Assembly: GCF_030272615.1 (NCBI RefSeq)
Contig: NC_081412.1
Coordinates: forward strand, 668,797,852-668,861,851
From: Cryptomeria japonica
Taxonomy: Eukaryota; Streptophyta; Pinopsida; Cupressales; Cupressaceae
Reading direction: 5' to 3'
Length of the DNA: 64,000 bases
In this document: piece after piece, positions 1 to 11,688 of the stretch
Layout: the number at the start of each line of letters is the position of its first letter
Numbering within the stretch: the stretch's first letter is position 1
Made by a program: the position numbers and the translations under genes
Notes under the pieces: model-generated
Told to the model about the DNA's origin: nothing
Seen by the model: the letters and a program-made list of their open reading frames with translations, nothing else
Databases searched by the model: none

Positions 1-239
1 CTTGCAAATCCTACATCTCCCACATGCCTCCTAATTATCCTTCTAGAAACCTCTTAATCCCCTCCTAATCATGTCTAATATCCTAATCATGTCCTTTCCC
101 TAAATTTGAGGAGGCCACTTCTCAAGTTTGGAAGAAAGTCTTATAAATGCATTAAAGACTTTATCTCTTCAACAAGTTAACTTGTTGAGTTCCCCAAATT
201 TGGAAGGATTCTTTCAAATTTTTCCCTCAAAGTCCTATT
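1..239. other. No gene seen
   Basis: Non-coding, pyrimidine-rich sequence with short repeated words such as cctaatcatgtc. No supported open reading frame or RNA gene. Confidence 0.5.
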
Positions 240-662
240 TGTTAGGGTTTCAAGCAGATCCGAAGCAAATATGAACTAAAAATTATATGCTGATTTAAAT
301 ACAAAAGATAAAGGAATAAAATAGGACACAGATAACACAGAGATTTAACGTGGTTCACCCAGAATGGGTTACGTCCACCATACACAGCCGTCCAATCTTT
401 CTTATTATCCAGCAAAAATAGTACATCAACCTTACAATGCCTTAAGCATCCCAGCCGCTTATAACATGCGTTTTTAGGGCAACAAACAAAGTCGGCCTTT
501 TTAGGGTTTTATTACAATGTCGGTTTTCATCAACAAAAAAATGGCAAAATTTTTTTCCTCAGGGGCTACCGCCCCCGAACCCCCGTAGCGGGCTTCACCC
601 ACTTTGGGGGCTGTCGCCCCCAAACCCCCACCCAGGGCCCGGCTCGGCCCCGGATCCCAACA
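240..662 (-). mobile_element. Copia-like LTR (single copy)
   Basis: On the minus strand the segment starts TGTTGGGATCC and ends GAAACCCTAACA, the TG...CA pattern of an LTR. It has a GC-rich U3 half and an AT-rich half with a stretch complementary to 'taacgtggttcaccc', a word common in plant copia-type LTRs. No second copy and no matching 5-bp flanks were found (ctatt on the left, aggat on the right). It is therefore a solo or truncated LTR, and the copia assignment is tentative. Confidence 0.45.
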
Positions 663-1090
663 AGGATACATGCTGAGTGTACAGTACTTTGCTGATTAGT
701 CGCCACATTTAAACACTATTAACCATTAATGGTTAATTCAACCTCCCCTCATGGTTAGAGACTTTCTCTCTAACTTAAATCTCATATAACCCAAGGGTCT
801 CATCAAGCACTCATGCCTTTGACCCTAGTTATCCTATTAACCCTTGCACAAGAGTTTACCCCTTGGGTAAAAGATTTAACCATTTGTTATCCACTAAACC
901 AACCATAACCTTACCTCCTAAGGTAACCACCATGTCTCCTCGGGAATTTAATGCCTCTTACATCTCCTCTGAAGCCCTCTCAAGGTGACATTTGTCAACT
1001 TGGGATTGGATTGAATCTATCCCATGGATTGATAACTTTCAATCCTAGTCCTTGTTGAGTTTACTCAATCTCAACCATGAATTTCTGTAT
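663..1090. other. No gene seen
   Basis: AT-rich intergenic sequence with many short 'ttaacc' and 'accctt' words. No coding signal. Confidence 0.5.
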
Positions 1091-1094
1091 TTTC

Positions 1095-1530
1095 CCTATA
1101 AATAGAGCCAATTCCTTCTTCAATTTATCCAGGGATAACTTTAAGAAACCACCCCCCGGGCGACTATGTAAAATCCTGGTGAATCAGACATTATTTGCGG
1201 GGGGGAATTTTCATATTGATGGCGAATTTGTTTTTCAAAATAGGGCAAAAAATTATTTTGTATTGGCAATTTTTTTCTAGGGTACGAAAAATTCCATAAA
1301 TTTCTGGCGAATTATACCTTGTTCTGTGGGGAAAATATATATTGTAGGAGGCGAATAATTTTTGTTAAAAGGAACAAATATATAATTGTATGGGCAAAAA
1401 ATTTTACTCCCAAGGAAAAATTATTTAAATGTATTGGCGATTTTTATCCACCGCTTGAAAATTATTTAATTTGTTTTGGCGAATATTTTGTTATTTATGG
1501 AAAAATATATAATTTATTGGCGATTTCATG
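1095..1530. repeat. TATA-like box followed by a ~43-bp GGCGAA lattice
   Basis: A TATA-like motif (ctataaataga, about 1099) precedes a series of GGCGA(A) words and near variants at about 1178, 1221, 1265, 1306, 1350, 1393, 1436, 1478 and 1519. Steps are 41-44 bases, although the sequence between the words is not conserved. A second locus with the same design lies at 14764-15300. The TATA-plus-array order resembles the U3/R part of an LTR; no element ends were identified. Short ORFs across it are not credible genes. Confidence 0.6.
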
Positions 1531-1540
1531 AATTCATTGC

Positions 1541-2178
1541 TATTAATAGACAAGGCACATCACATCACATTAGTACATCACATTGAGTCCGACCTCTGCA
1601 CGATGTATCAATAAACGTGGCCTCTTTGACACGTGAAGGGTGACACATACCTAAAATCGATCAATGATTTTAAATCGTTCAATGATCGTAGATCAATGGC
1701 TGAAGTTTTATTTTAGCCCATTTTTCTAAAGAGAACATAGCTCACCAGAAAGTGCCCAGAATGGAATTGGATTCAATAGACACGTATCAAATGTCAGGAA
1801 TCACGATCGATAATTTCGGTCATTTAATATATATCTATTCAATTACTGCAATCCACTCCGTCCCCATGACTTCCAATGTGGTACTTGCCAACTTGGTACT
1901 GGTTTATAGTTGTTTCCAATTTCGCACACTCGTGCATTTATGGAAAAAATTTATAGAGATATAAAATATTTTAAAAAAATTAAAGCAATTAATATGGTTA
2001 AAGAAGTAATTATTACAATCAAGAGCTTCAATTATTTATATACGATCTCTGCTTCTTTAATCTTAATTAGCCCTTGCCATTTTCTAGATAAATCGTCAGA
2101 GCTCATGATATTTAAATTCTTCCTTTGGTTTAGGTTTATAGGCACAAGTTGTTTAATTTGTTAATCTAGTTTCTCAAG
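1541..2178. other. No gene seen
   Basis: Intergenic, AT-rich sequence. Only short chance ORFs are present. Confidence 0.5.
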
Positions 2179-2700
2179 ATGGACACTCCCATCCGCTTGA
2201 GAAGCATTTCTGTAGAGGACCAAAGGGCCTTTCTGGGCTTCATGAGAGACCCAACCCTCCAATTAGTTTGCAAGGAGGTTGGGTCATTCACCAATGAGGT
2301 TGTACGGATGGTGCTGGGCAGAGAGTTTCTGTGAAACGAAAATAGATACCGTGTTAACATGGATATTACATCTCGATTCTTGGCATCTTTTTAGGATTTG
2401 GGAGGAGACAAGGTGGATATGTTGATGTTGTTGAGGAAGGTTTTTAAGGAAGACTTCCTTGGAGATGACATTACTGTTGTCGTCCTTGCAGAAGTAGGGG
2501 TGGGGATCCCTTGGGCGAGTGAATTATCCAAGCTTCTCCTCCCTGAACAAACAGTGTCAGTGGCCAGGCAACCGTTTCTCCTAAACCTGAATGCGGAGCA
2601 CTTGATGCGTCACATGAAATGGGCGCAGATTGGCAGGGACTTCCTTCGGAAATGGTTGCTCCTGGATGACTTTCCAAATTGGCAGGGACATGTGGCTTGA
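2179..2700 (+). pseudogene. Broken ORF of unknown function
   Basis: A single reading frame starts at the ATG at 2179 and stays coherent to the TAA/TGA-type end at 2700, but is cut by TGA (2332-2334) and TAG (2392-2394). The first part encodes about 51 residues and the last about 100 (GDDITVVVLAEVGVGIPW, then a leucine-rich stretch ending NWQGHVA). I recognise no family. A T-run follows at about 2813. The two stops in one otherwise open frame point to a decayed copy of a coding sequence, possibly from a mobile element. Chance is possible. Confidence 0.35.
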
Positions 2701-4267
2701 AGAATTCTCTCAGCTTATGCTCTCTGAAGAATTCTACATGGAAGGAGGGCCAAATTCTTAGGGCAAAGCTATAAATCATCCACTACCTGTGCCCTAGCCC
2801 CGACCCCCTAGTAGTTTTTTTTTTTTGCCTATGTCCTCGAAACCTCACAGGCTCAGTGACTCACTCATTTTGGCTTTTAAGTTTTTGAGGGATTCAAGTC
2901 TCAAATGTAAAAATTGTAAATTTCCAAAGCATAAATATTAATGATAATTGTTCAAATTCCAGTTTATTTCAGTTTGCCTCTTAGAGTCTTATGGATATAA
3001 AAATGTTTTCTATAATTCTATTTCATTTTTATTAATGAAAGTTTTTGAAATGCTTTTTGTCTATGAGCTACAATATTTCAATATATTTGTTAAACAATGG
3101 AAATAAATTTAATATTGTGATCTTTTTTATGTAATGCTTCTTCCTCTATATTTAATATATAAAAATAAAAATTCAGTTCATTCCATTAATTATTTGTACA
3201 TTGATTATGGTTGATTATAATTTTATAAATATATAGTTAAGATTTGAACTAAAACTCCAACTTACTTGTTAAATTTTTGAACTAGTGCATGTGTGGGTTG
3301 GTACTGGGTACATGCTATGATTTATAGTTAAGATTTTGTCATAATGAAGAAATTTGAGACATTTATGAAGGGTAGATGGGATCACTTTCATGGAAGAGAA
3401 TAAAGGGCAAGGATGTCCCAACTTCACACAAAATTGATCTGAAGTAGGATTTAGGAATGATAGCAAAAATGACATCTAAGCACTTAGTACCAACCTTAAT
3501 GGGAACAGGAAGAGTAATAGAACCTATAGTAGGACAAGATAAACCATCTAAGAACTTAACCGCTAATCAAATTTATCATATCAATATGTTACTTCATGCA
3601 ATTGTAAAGTATAAAGATATTGTTAACTTATTACATTCACCATACATGTTGGATCAATCATCAATGAGAACCCCTCGTGAGAGTATGTCTTCGACCTTTG
3701 CAGGTGATATATAGACTTATAGTGGGCCATCAGGTGTTTCAAATTTCAATTTCCAATAGTCTCACTAGGATCAAAGCCAAAGGTAATCCATATTGCATAG
3801 GTCCTTAGGAGGTGTAGGTTTATCAATAAGATTCACCACATTATTTATAAATAAAATTATATTAATTAAAATTTATATTAAACTAAATTTATGTTGAACT
3901 TTTATATATATTTTTAGTCTTTATTTATTTATTAAATTAAAATTTATATTACACTAAATTTATGTTGAACTTTTATATATATTTTAAAACTATTTTTTAA
4001 AATTATATATCGTAAACATATTTTTAAAGAATTTTGTTAAACTTTAAATTAATATTTTAGATTTAATATTGTGAATGTTTTCTTTTTTATATTAAACTTT
4101 TACCTTACAAATTGTATATCAAAATTTATATTTTTATTTAGTTATTTGTTTTATTCTAGAAATTAAGTTTCATGTTCTATACTATTTTTGAATTTCATAT
4201 TTTTACAAATAATATTAACATTATATTTTTAATAGTTATCTCAAACTATTGCACATCTTTAAATGTC
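2701..4267. other. AT-rich stretch; one unsupported small ORF
   Basis: Very AT-rich intergenic sequence. An 85-codon ORF lies at 3457-3714 (+) and contains NLTANQIYHINMLLHAI; it matches nothing I recognise and may be a fragment of a mobile-element protein. A ~52-bp direct repeat occurs at about 3864 and 3936. Confidence 0.4.
3864..3987. repeat. Two-copy ~52-bp direct repeat, 72 bp apart
   Basis: The AT-rich unit starting aattaaaatttatatta occurs at about 3864-3916 and again at 3936-3987 with almost no differences. This is a local tandem duplication. Confidence 0.8.
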
Positions 4268-5480
4268 TCTTATTATGGGACTGACGACATCTGACAACAA
4301 GTACCATCGTCCATTGGATGACCAAAGATCAACACCTTAAGGTGGATTTCGGCACGAATGTGAGAAGTGAACACATTTGTGAGAACTTCGCCAGGAATTG
4401 AACATTTTAAATTTAATTAAATATAATTAAGTCTTTAAAGCTCTTTTTCGGGCGGAAGTTTAAAATGATTAAACAAACTTAAAAAATAGTCTCGAAAAGT
4501 GACACAAGTATGGTGACGTGCCCGAAAAATGGCAGAAGTCATGGGACCCATGACATCTGACAACGTGTACCATCGTTCGTTGGATGAGTAAAGATCAAGA
4601 ACTTAGGGTGGATTTTGGCCCTAATGTGATAAGTGAACACACTTGTGAGAATTTCGCCTGGAATTGGACATTTTAAATTTAATTAAATTAAAATATAATT
4701 AAGTCTATAAAGCTCTTTTTCGGGCGGAAGTTTAAAATGATTAAACAAACTTTAAAAACAGACTCGAAAAGTGACACGAGTATGGTGACGTGCCCGAAAA
4801 ATGGTAGAAGTCATGGGACCCACAACATTTGACAACAGGTACCATCGTCCATTGGATGAGCAAAGATCAATGGCTTAGGGTGGATTTCGGCCTGAATGTG
4901 GGAAGTTAACATATTTGTAAGAACTTTGCGGAATTGAACATTTTAAATTTAATTAAATATAATTAAGTCTATAAAGCTCTTTTTCAGGCAGAAGTTTAAA
5001 ATGATTAAACAAACAAAAAAAAGACCCGAAAAGTGACACAAGTATGGTCATTGGTGACGTGCCCGAAAAATGACAGAAGTCATGGGACCCACGACATCTA
5101 ACAACAGGTACCATCGTCTGTTGGATGAGCAAAGATCGATGGCTTAGGGTTGATTTCAGCCTGAATGTGGGAAGTGAACACATTTGTGAGAACTTCACTC
5201 GGAATTGAACTTTTTAAATATAATTAAGTCTATAAAGTTGTTTTCTTGGCGGAAATTTAAAATGATTAAATAGACTTAAAAAACAGTCCCGAAAAGTGAC
5301 ACGAGTATGGTGACGTGCCTAAAAAATGGCAAAAGTCATGGACCCATGACATCTGACAACAGGTACCATCGTCTGTTGGATGAGCAAAGATCAATGACTT
5401 AGGGTGGATTTTGGCCCGAATGTGGGAAGTGAACACATTTGTGAGAACTTCGCCCAAAATTGAACATTTTACATTTAATG
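4268..5480. repeat. Tandem repeat, unit ~256-272 bp, about 4.5 copies
   Basis: The block 'tggtgacgtgcccgaaaaat' recurs at about 4511, 4783, 5052 and 5308 (steps 272, 269 and 256). The block 'catctgacaacaggtaccat' or a near match occurs five times, the first near 4286. Each unit carries the ordered words gacgtgcc, catgggaccca, ggtaccatcgt, ttggatgagcaaagatc and gtgaacacatttgtgagaac, then an AT-rich tail (ttaatta). Minus-strand ORFs of 60-80 codons here only translate the repeat. This is satellite-like or part of an element. Confidence 0.85.
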
Positions 5481-5934
5481 TCCTCAGAATTTATACTGAA
5501 GTAATGAATGTTTTGTCCTTCAACATCAAATACTTATTAATAATAATTAATAAAATTACAACATGATTCTAGATATTTTGCCCTTTAGGTATTACTTTTG
5601 TACTTTTCATAGTTTTCAAAATAAGAAACTCATAAATCATAATCGTATTTCATTTCATGGACAAACCAGTAAATCGAGGGAGATTCAGAAACAACTACTA
5701 GATTGACGAATGCAAGTTGCAACAGAGATTGGTTGCGCCAATCTAGTGAAATAGAAATTCTGGGTAAAATCTAGAACACCTACATCCCGCCTTTTTTTCT
5801 TTTTTTAATCTCATGGTCCAATTCGAGGGTTAGCATTTTCAGGTTTTTATCTAGCATTATTTTGAATTATTAACAATAACAACGATGGGGAAAACGGGAA
5901 GTAGTAGTTCAACATGAAGCCAAGTTAAAAAAAA
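5481..5934. other. No gene seen
   Basis: AT-rich spacer between the tandem repeat and the decayed coding region at 5935. Confidence 0.4.
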
Positions 5935-8900
5935 ATGTACCTAACCGAACTGGTTAAAACACCAAGTTTCACTGATGAATACCATGATATTTATGACCTT
6001 TCTATCCATGGTGAAAAGCGTATCATAGATATTAGATATGCATTGTCTAGTAAGGTGGCAGATGCATGCATGGCAAAATTTACTGTTTTGAACCCAATGT
6101 TAAAACAAAGAACATATAAAATCGCATCGTGGGATGCTGGATTGGGAAGCATGGTGTTACTTGAAGTATTCCCTTGCCTTGATTTTTTCATGGTCTGTGC
6201 CGAAATTATGATGAAGATAAAAAATCAATTGTCAATAAAAATACAAAAGAAGAAATTCTATCCATAAACGAGGGAGAATTTGCTTGTTTGTTGAACCTAG
6301 GATTTGAAGCCCAAAACTCAAATGTCCAAATTGACCTTGGAAAGCTGGCAGGGAATTATGAGAGTCTCGATCCAAGTCATAGAAATTCATTTATCAAAGC
6401 TCTAATAAAGAGTGGTACTATTATTGTGTTGGATCAGAATCATAAGCCTCCTTATGATTCTAACATTTTTGTTCCATGGGTTGGGGATACTATTTCCTTG
6501 CTATCGTTTTGCCTGGGATTGAAAAATGATAGGGAAGTGGGTGCAAGCCTTCTTGAAATGATTTATAATATCCATTGTGTAGGTCAACTAGTAAGATATA
6601 ATTTTATTGAGCACATTGTTAAATCCATGCAAAAACAATTACTAATGATCAAAAAAGGTTCCTATGAGACATTTAGGTTCTCAACCTACTTGTGCTATCT
6701 CCTTCTATCCAAGTATCGTGCAATATTCGAAACCAACAAGCTTCAAATTATGAACTATAAGATTGATGAGAAGAATGGGAAGAGAATAGAGTGTCCAATA
6801 TATGAATGGACACCAAAGATAAGGATGCATGATAATAGAAAGAACTACAACCATTTTGTAGACTTCTTTTTGGCACCAATGTATAATGAAATTACAAGCA
6901 CTCCAATGCCTAGGTTGCCTATGTCTTGTAGAGATTGCATTCAACTCGGAAGTCAAATAGAATTGGCTGAATGGTTCTTCATGGAAGAATTCACTATGTT
7001 AAGGTTTTACGGATTGGCAGTAAAACCATACAGACTTCCAATACATGTGACATAGAGGGTATTTGCATTGGAGTATGTACGACAATTGGAGAGCACATAT
7101 AGGCACTTCCATGGTTAGCAAAAGAAGAGCATATTTCCTTCCTTGCCTTTCTCATGTGGAGGGTTCACATTTGAGAAAAAAACAATTCAATGTGGCACGT
7201 GATTTTTTAATAGTTTTTAACTTTGGTGAAGAGGGTCTCTGGCAATATGATCCAATCGGTGTACTAGTTCAAGAAAGGCTTAAGAAAAATGGGAACTCTT
7301 CAACATTATGTCAACATGAAAGTAAACCATTGCTAAAAAATCTTAGAAACATGGACTCCTGGGATGAGGTAAAAAAGAGATGGAGAAAATTGTAGCTGAC
7401 AATAGCATTTCAACAGAAGAAATTTCATCACATATTATGACATTGCACAGACAGAGGACAATAGAGGAGGGTTAGGGCATCCAAAATAGGAGGTCCTACA
7501 ATTTCTACCAAAAATTTGCTAATCCATCTAACAAATCTATTCCCAAAACAATTCTGCAAGAATGTAAAGATTGTTTTTGAACTGAAACCAAAATAAATGA
7601 TTTTTGGACTATGAGGAAGAATCTGGGTGAACCAAAGACCAGTGCAGAATTTGAGACCATTGACGAGGATGGAGAGTTTAGAAAATTGTGGAATATGGAG
7701 CATCCCACAACAACATATGACATGAGTGAAGATGATGATGAGTATGAGGTTGAGCCCACTCCAGCAACTACTACAGTCCCTAAAAGATTAGGTGGAGTCA
7801 ATGAGTCCATGAAAGAAAAATATAGCAAAGGGAAAGCATTGTGGAAAAAATGGGTTTTGAAGGTGGTGGTATAGGTCACAGAGGAGAGGGCATTTGGTAT
7901 CCACTTTAGGTACAACTTCCATCAGATTCAAAATCAAAAGCTCCTATTAAACCAGTCAATGGACTTGATTTTTAGATTTATCACAGATAAGTACTGCTCA
8001 CTACCCTCAGGGTCCATCTACATTTGTTTCAAGTTCAAATCCACAACCACCTATTAATCTACATCATGGTATTCCCATTGGTGGTGAATCAAGTGCCACT
8101 GCCACAGGTGGAGAATCTGGGGATAGCATTCCCATTATTGTTCAGTCAAGTGACGTTGTGATTGGTGGGGTTGGCATGGGTACTACTACTGATACTAGTT
8201 GTCTTGGTGTTGGACAAGGGCTACAACAAAATATCTCTCACAAGAGGCCACTAGTGTTAGATACTCATACTATTCAGAATCCTATATCAAATGCCACTAA
8301 CACTACAAAACAATCATTTGCAGCTTTAGATCACACACCTAAAAAAATTATGAAAACTACACATGAAAGTGTCAGTGGGAGTGGGACAAGATCAGGAATT
8401 GTTGTTGGTAATCCTAGTCAAGCAATAGTTAAAACCATAGGAATAAGTGGAATTGGAGCCTCTGGTATTTCTATGTCACCTTTCAAACATTCAATTGCTT
8501 CAGCAAGCCCAAATTTTCAATTTCGTGATTAGTATGAAAAATATGAACACACAACAAAAGAAAATAAAGAAAAAAAGAAAGCATTTCATAGGGGTGCCTT
8601 GACTAAAGTTTTAGATGAACAACTTGCAAGGAACAGGGTATTTCCAACATATGACCCACATAAAGATATGATGGAGTTCATGGTTGTTATGCCCCTAGCC
8701 ACAACTAAAGATAAAAATCCACCAACAGTTAGATAGATCCCTCTGAATTTCAAGTTAGCACCCTCCAAATGGATTTTTCCAAAGTACATAATGTGGACAA
8801 ATTAATGTGTCAAAAATTACTAATGAAGTGGTCTACACTTCACTGCTAAAGGTAGAGATAGAAAAAAATAAACTAGAAAAACAAATAGAAAAGCTACAAG

Positions 8901-9366
8901 CAGACCTGGCAAACGAAAAATCAAGGAGGAAAGTAGCAGATAATAAGTGCAATGATTTACAGAAAAGGATAAAAAATTTGGGCTCTGCAGTAGAAATTGC
9001 AGAGCAGGAGAAGATGGATGCAAAATTGAAGGACCTGACAGAAAAACTGGCTAAAAGCAGTAAAATGATCGATGAGGAAAGAGCTAGTTTTAAAAAAAAA
9101 TACAAAAGTTATGAGTTTGTTGCTGCCGAAATAAGAAAAACACAGGACCTATTGGATCATGGGAAGGAAAAAGAAAAACATTTCCAATAGGAAGTAGAGG
9201 AAGAAAGAAAAAAATGTGCACAAATGAAAGAAGACCTGCACAATGCAAATGATAAAATAAAAACTTTGGAGGATAGATTGAAAGATAATATGAAAAATAC
9301 AACAAAGTATATACAAGAAAACATTTGGCGGCAAATAATGCAGAGGAGTGACAAGTTGTGTGAATG

Positions 9367-10158
9367 GTTTGTGTAGACACCTAAAATTGTCTTGTCTAAT
9401 TAAACAAATATCCTTATTTATTTAATTATTTTAGCCTAATTCTTCTATTAATTAAATAAATCTTTATTTATTTAATTAATTCATTTATCCTCTTTTAAGC
9501 CTTTCCTTATTTAAATAAATACTTTTATTTATTTAAATTATCTTTTTCCTAAATTAAATAAATACTTTTATTTATTTAATTGATCCCACTTCTATTAATT
9601 AGATAAATATTTATTTATTTAATTATTTCATTAGCCTTTTCTATCTATGACACGTGTCACTCATCTCTTAGTTCCTACACTACCTACCCTCTCATTATTT
9701 ACTTATTTCTTTTACCTACCCTTTAATCCTAGCCGACCATTTATCTTTTACACCTCTCAATCTTATCCCTCTATTTCTTATAGTGTCTTCTATATAAGGA
9801 GATGCTTCTTTCATTATTAACCCTAACAAGTTATTCAACTCCCCAACTACGCTTTCAAATTTTCATATGCGATCAAGCCTACTTGCAACCACATTTCCGT
9901 TCTTTGTAGAGCTCTTGTGCACACATAAAATCTGAGAGCAAATATATGAAGCAAGATCAATGGAGATAGGAAGAATGAAGATTCAAACCCTATTGGACGT
10001 GTGATGGTATAATCTTTGTGATTTCATTTGATTTGCATTGTCTTAGGTAATCTTCATATGTTATGGTGGATCTTTGTTGTTGTTAGGTTAGGGTTTTGTG
10101 GTTGAATCTATTTAGTCTTTCAATATTGTTGTTTCCACTTTTCACCATAAACAGTTTG
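9367..10158. mobile_element. Solo LTR (9372-10153) with GTTTG target duplication
   Basis: The segment 9372-10153 (782 bp) starts TGTAGACACC and ends CACCATAAACA. It is flanked by identical GTTTG copies at 9367-9371 and 10154-10158. No internal region or second LTR is present, so this is a solo LTR left by recombination between the two LTRs of a full element. It contains a TATA-like box (ctatataagg, about 9791) and five AT-rich quasi-palindromes in its first 250 bp. The coding frame of the surrounding pseudogene continues across it once one GTTTG and the LTR are ignored, so the insertion is younger than that gene. Confidence 0.9.
9397..9625. repeat. Five AT-rich quasi-palindromes, ~50-bp spacing
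   Basis: Modules of the form TTAAATAAAT-nn-TTATTTATTTAA lie at about 9397-9428, 9447-9480, 9507-9540, 9551-9581 and 9594-9625 in the U3 part of the solo LTR. Each is nearly its own reverse complement. Confidence 0.8.
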
Positions 10159-10758
10159 AATTGAATGGAAGTCTGAGAGTAGTTTATATGAAAATCAAAG
10201 GGCACTTTGAGAAGAGCATACATGTTTATTCAAAAGAGGATATGGCAAAAAAGATTATGTAAGAAGTCTACAAAACCAGTGACAGCTACTTGGCATCCAA
10301 GGGAATTAAGAGCCGCATTGATGCCACAATTAAGACATCATCTATCATTCAAAAATGCTAGAAACTAAGGGAAACATTAGAAGTTATGGAAAAATGTGGA
10401 AAAAAGATATTGAAGTTGCAAGAAAAGAAAAATAATTTGATTAAACTTGGTTTGCCTAAGACCGTTGACCCATCAAATAAACTCATTGGAAAAGAAGCTT
10501 ACAAAAAAAAACATGGAGATAAAAATGAAGTCTGATTTAGACTTGCTTCCTAAGGACACAACTCCCCAAAGCTTTCTGGAATTCATCCAACCATTTACAA
10601 CTCTAAATTCGGTATTGGATGAAACAGTGATGTCAAGTCAATCTTCTAAATATGGATTGTTGACGAAGTTGCAGTTGACTTTCCATAGTTTACAGAATAT
10701 TGACCTTCCATTAGATGAAGAGTGGAGCACCCTACAAAAACTGGCACATAAATCTTAA

Positions 10759-11227
10759 GAATCATAGTATGTATTGCACAATTTTCTTCTTTTACTCTTA
10801 ATTTCAAGGTTTTATGTTTTTTTTTGTTTGGAATTTGGCATCGCCTGAAATAACTATGTTTTGTGAATAGGAAAAAACCAACACTCGCTATTGCTAATTT
10901 GCTAATCCAGCCTATGAATCTATGATGCACAGTGTAAAACTTCAGCCAGTAAATTTGTATTCTCAAATTATCCCTTGCTTTAACATTTTTGCATTTATCG
11001 ATTTTTGATTACTAGGTTTTAGGCACTGCTATTATCTATATTTAATTTGTCATGGCGTGAATTAATATTTAATTTTGAACTCTATTTTTTGAACAGGAGA
11101 TATCAAATATGTAGCAGATGTTAAATTGCTAATACAGTTTGTGATGGCCATATAAATTTTTGTTGAGTTTGTGATTTTGATGTTGAGTCTTCACATGTTG
11201 CAAACTTGCAATTCGACCTGAAGCTGT
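10759..11227. other. No gene seen
   Basis: Non-coding sequence after the decayed coding region. Confidence 0.4.
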
Positions 11228-11415
11228 TGTTGCTCCCTTGTTTCTATAAAAAGGAAATATCAGGGTTATTTGCAAAGGGTTCTGAAACTTTGTATTCACT
11301 TTTGTATGGACATTAGAGAATCACACAGGAGTTGTTTTTGCTCTCTTGTTTCTATAAAAGGGAATTCAGGGTCATTTTCAAAGGGTTCTGAAACTTTGTA
11401 TTCACTTTTGATTGG
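11228..11415. repeat. Two-copy tandem duplication, ~107-bp step
   Basis: The block cttgtttctataaaa ... ggttctgaaactttgtattc ... acttttg occurs at about 11238-11309 and again at about 11349-11410 with few differences. Confidence 0.75.
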
Positions 11416-11688
11416 TGTATTACTATTGAATGAATTGTATCATATGGATATAAGCCTATATATTGAAATAATTAATGAAAGTCTAAGTTCTCAAACATGT
11501 CTAAATAAACAACAAACATCTCTGTATCAATAAACACATTATGGTATTTTATTATGCTATTTTAAATCTAGAAATAGAAAGTTGAAAAATACAATTACAA
11601 ATCAATATTAATTCTAATTGCAAAAAGTAATATGCTTTTGTAATATGAATGATGAGATACAATAATAAGATTAATAAATACCAGTCTC

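Larger units (their letters stand above)
5935..10758 (+). pseudogene. Decayed long coding region, unknown function, coiled-coil tail
   Basis: Six long ORF pieces lie in order on the plus strand: 5935-6267, 6288-7055, 7063-7395, 7611-7874, 8158-8532 and 8807-9376 (with a TAG at 9188-9190). Coding sense resumes at 10159 and ends at 10758. Reading frames change between pieces, so there are several frameshifts and stops. The largest piece (255 residues) is globular, with DSNIFVPWVGDTISLLSF and STYLCYLLLSKYRAIF. A Ser/Thr/Gly-rich linker follows at about 8000-8530, then a strongly charged Lys/Glu coiled coil (8807-9376). A solo LTR (9372-10153) splits the coiled coil. The order of globular domain, linker and coiled coil resembles the element-A ORF at 47512, but I see no clear alignment. 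It could be an element-encoded protein or a dead host gene; no known family is recognised. Confidence 0.6.

Noticed and set aside
540-660. GC-rich tract as an rRNA or organelle fragment
   Set aside because: It lies within an LTR-like TG...CA segment and consists of short G/C-run inverted words; no rRNA helix or plastid gene is recognisable.
9090-9380. Phe-rich minus ORFs that suggest membrane proteins
   Set aside because: They are the antisense of the Lys/Glu coiled coil of the decayed gene at 8807-9376.
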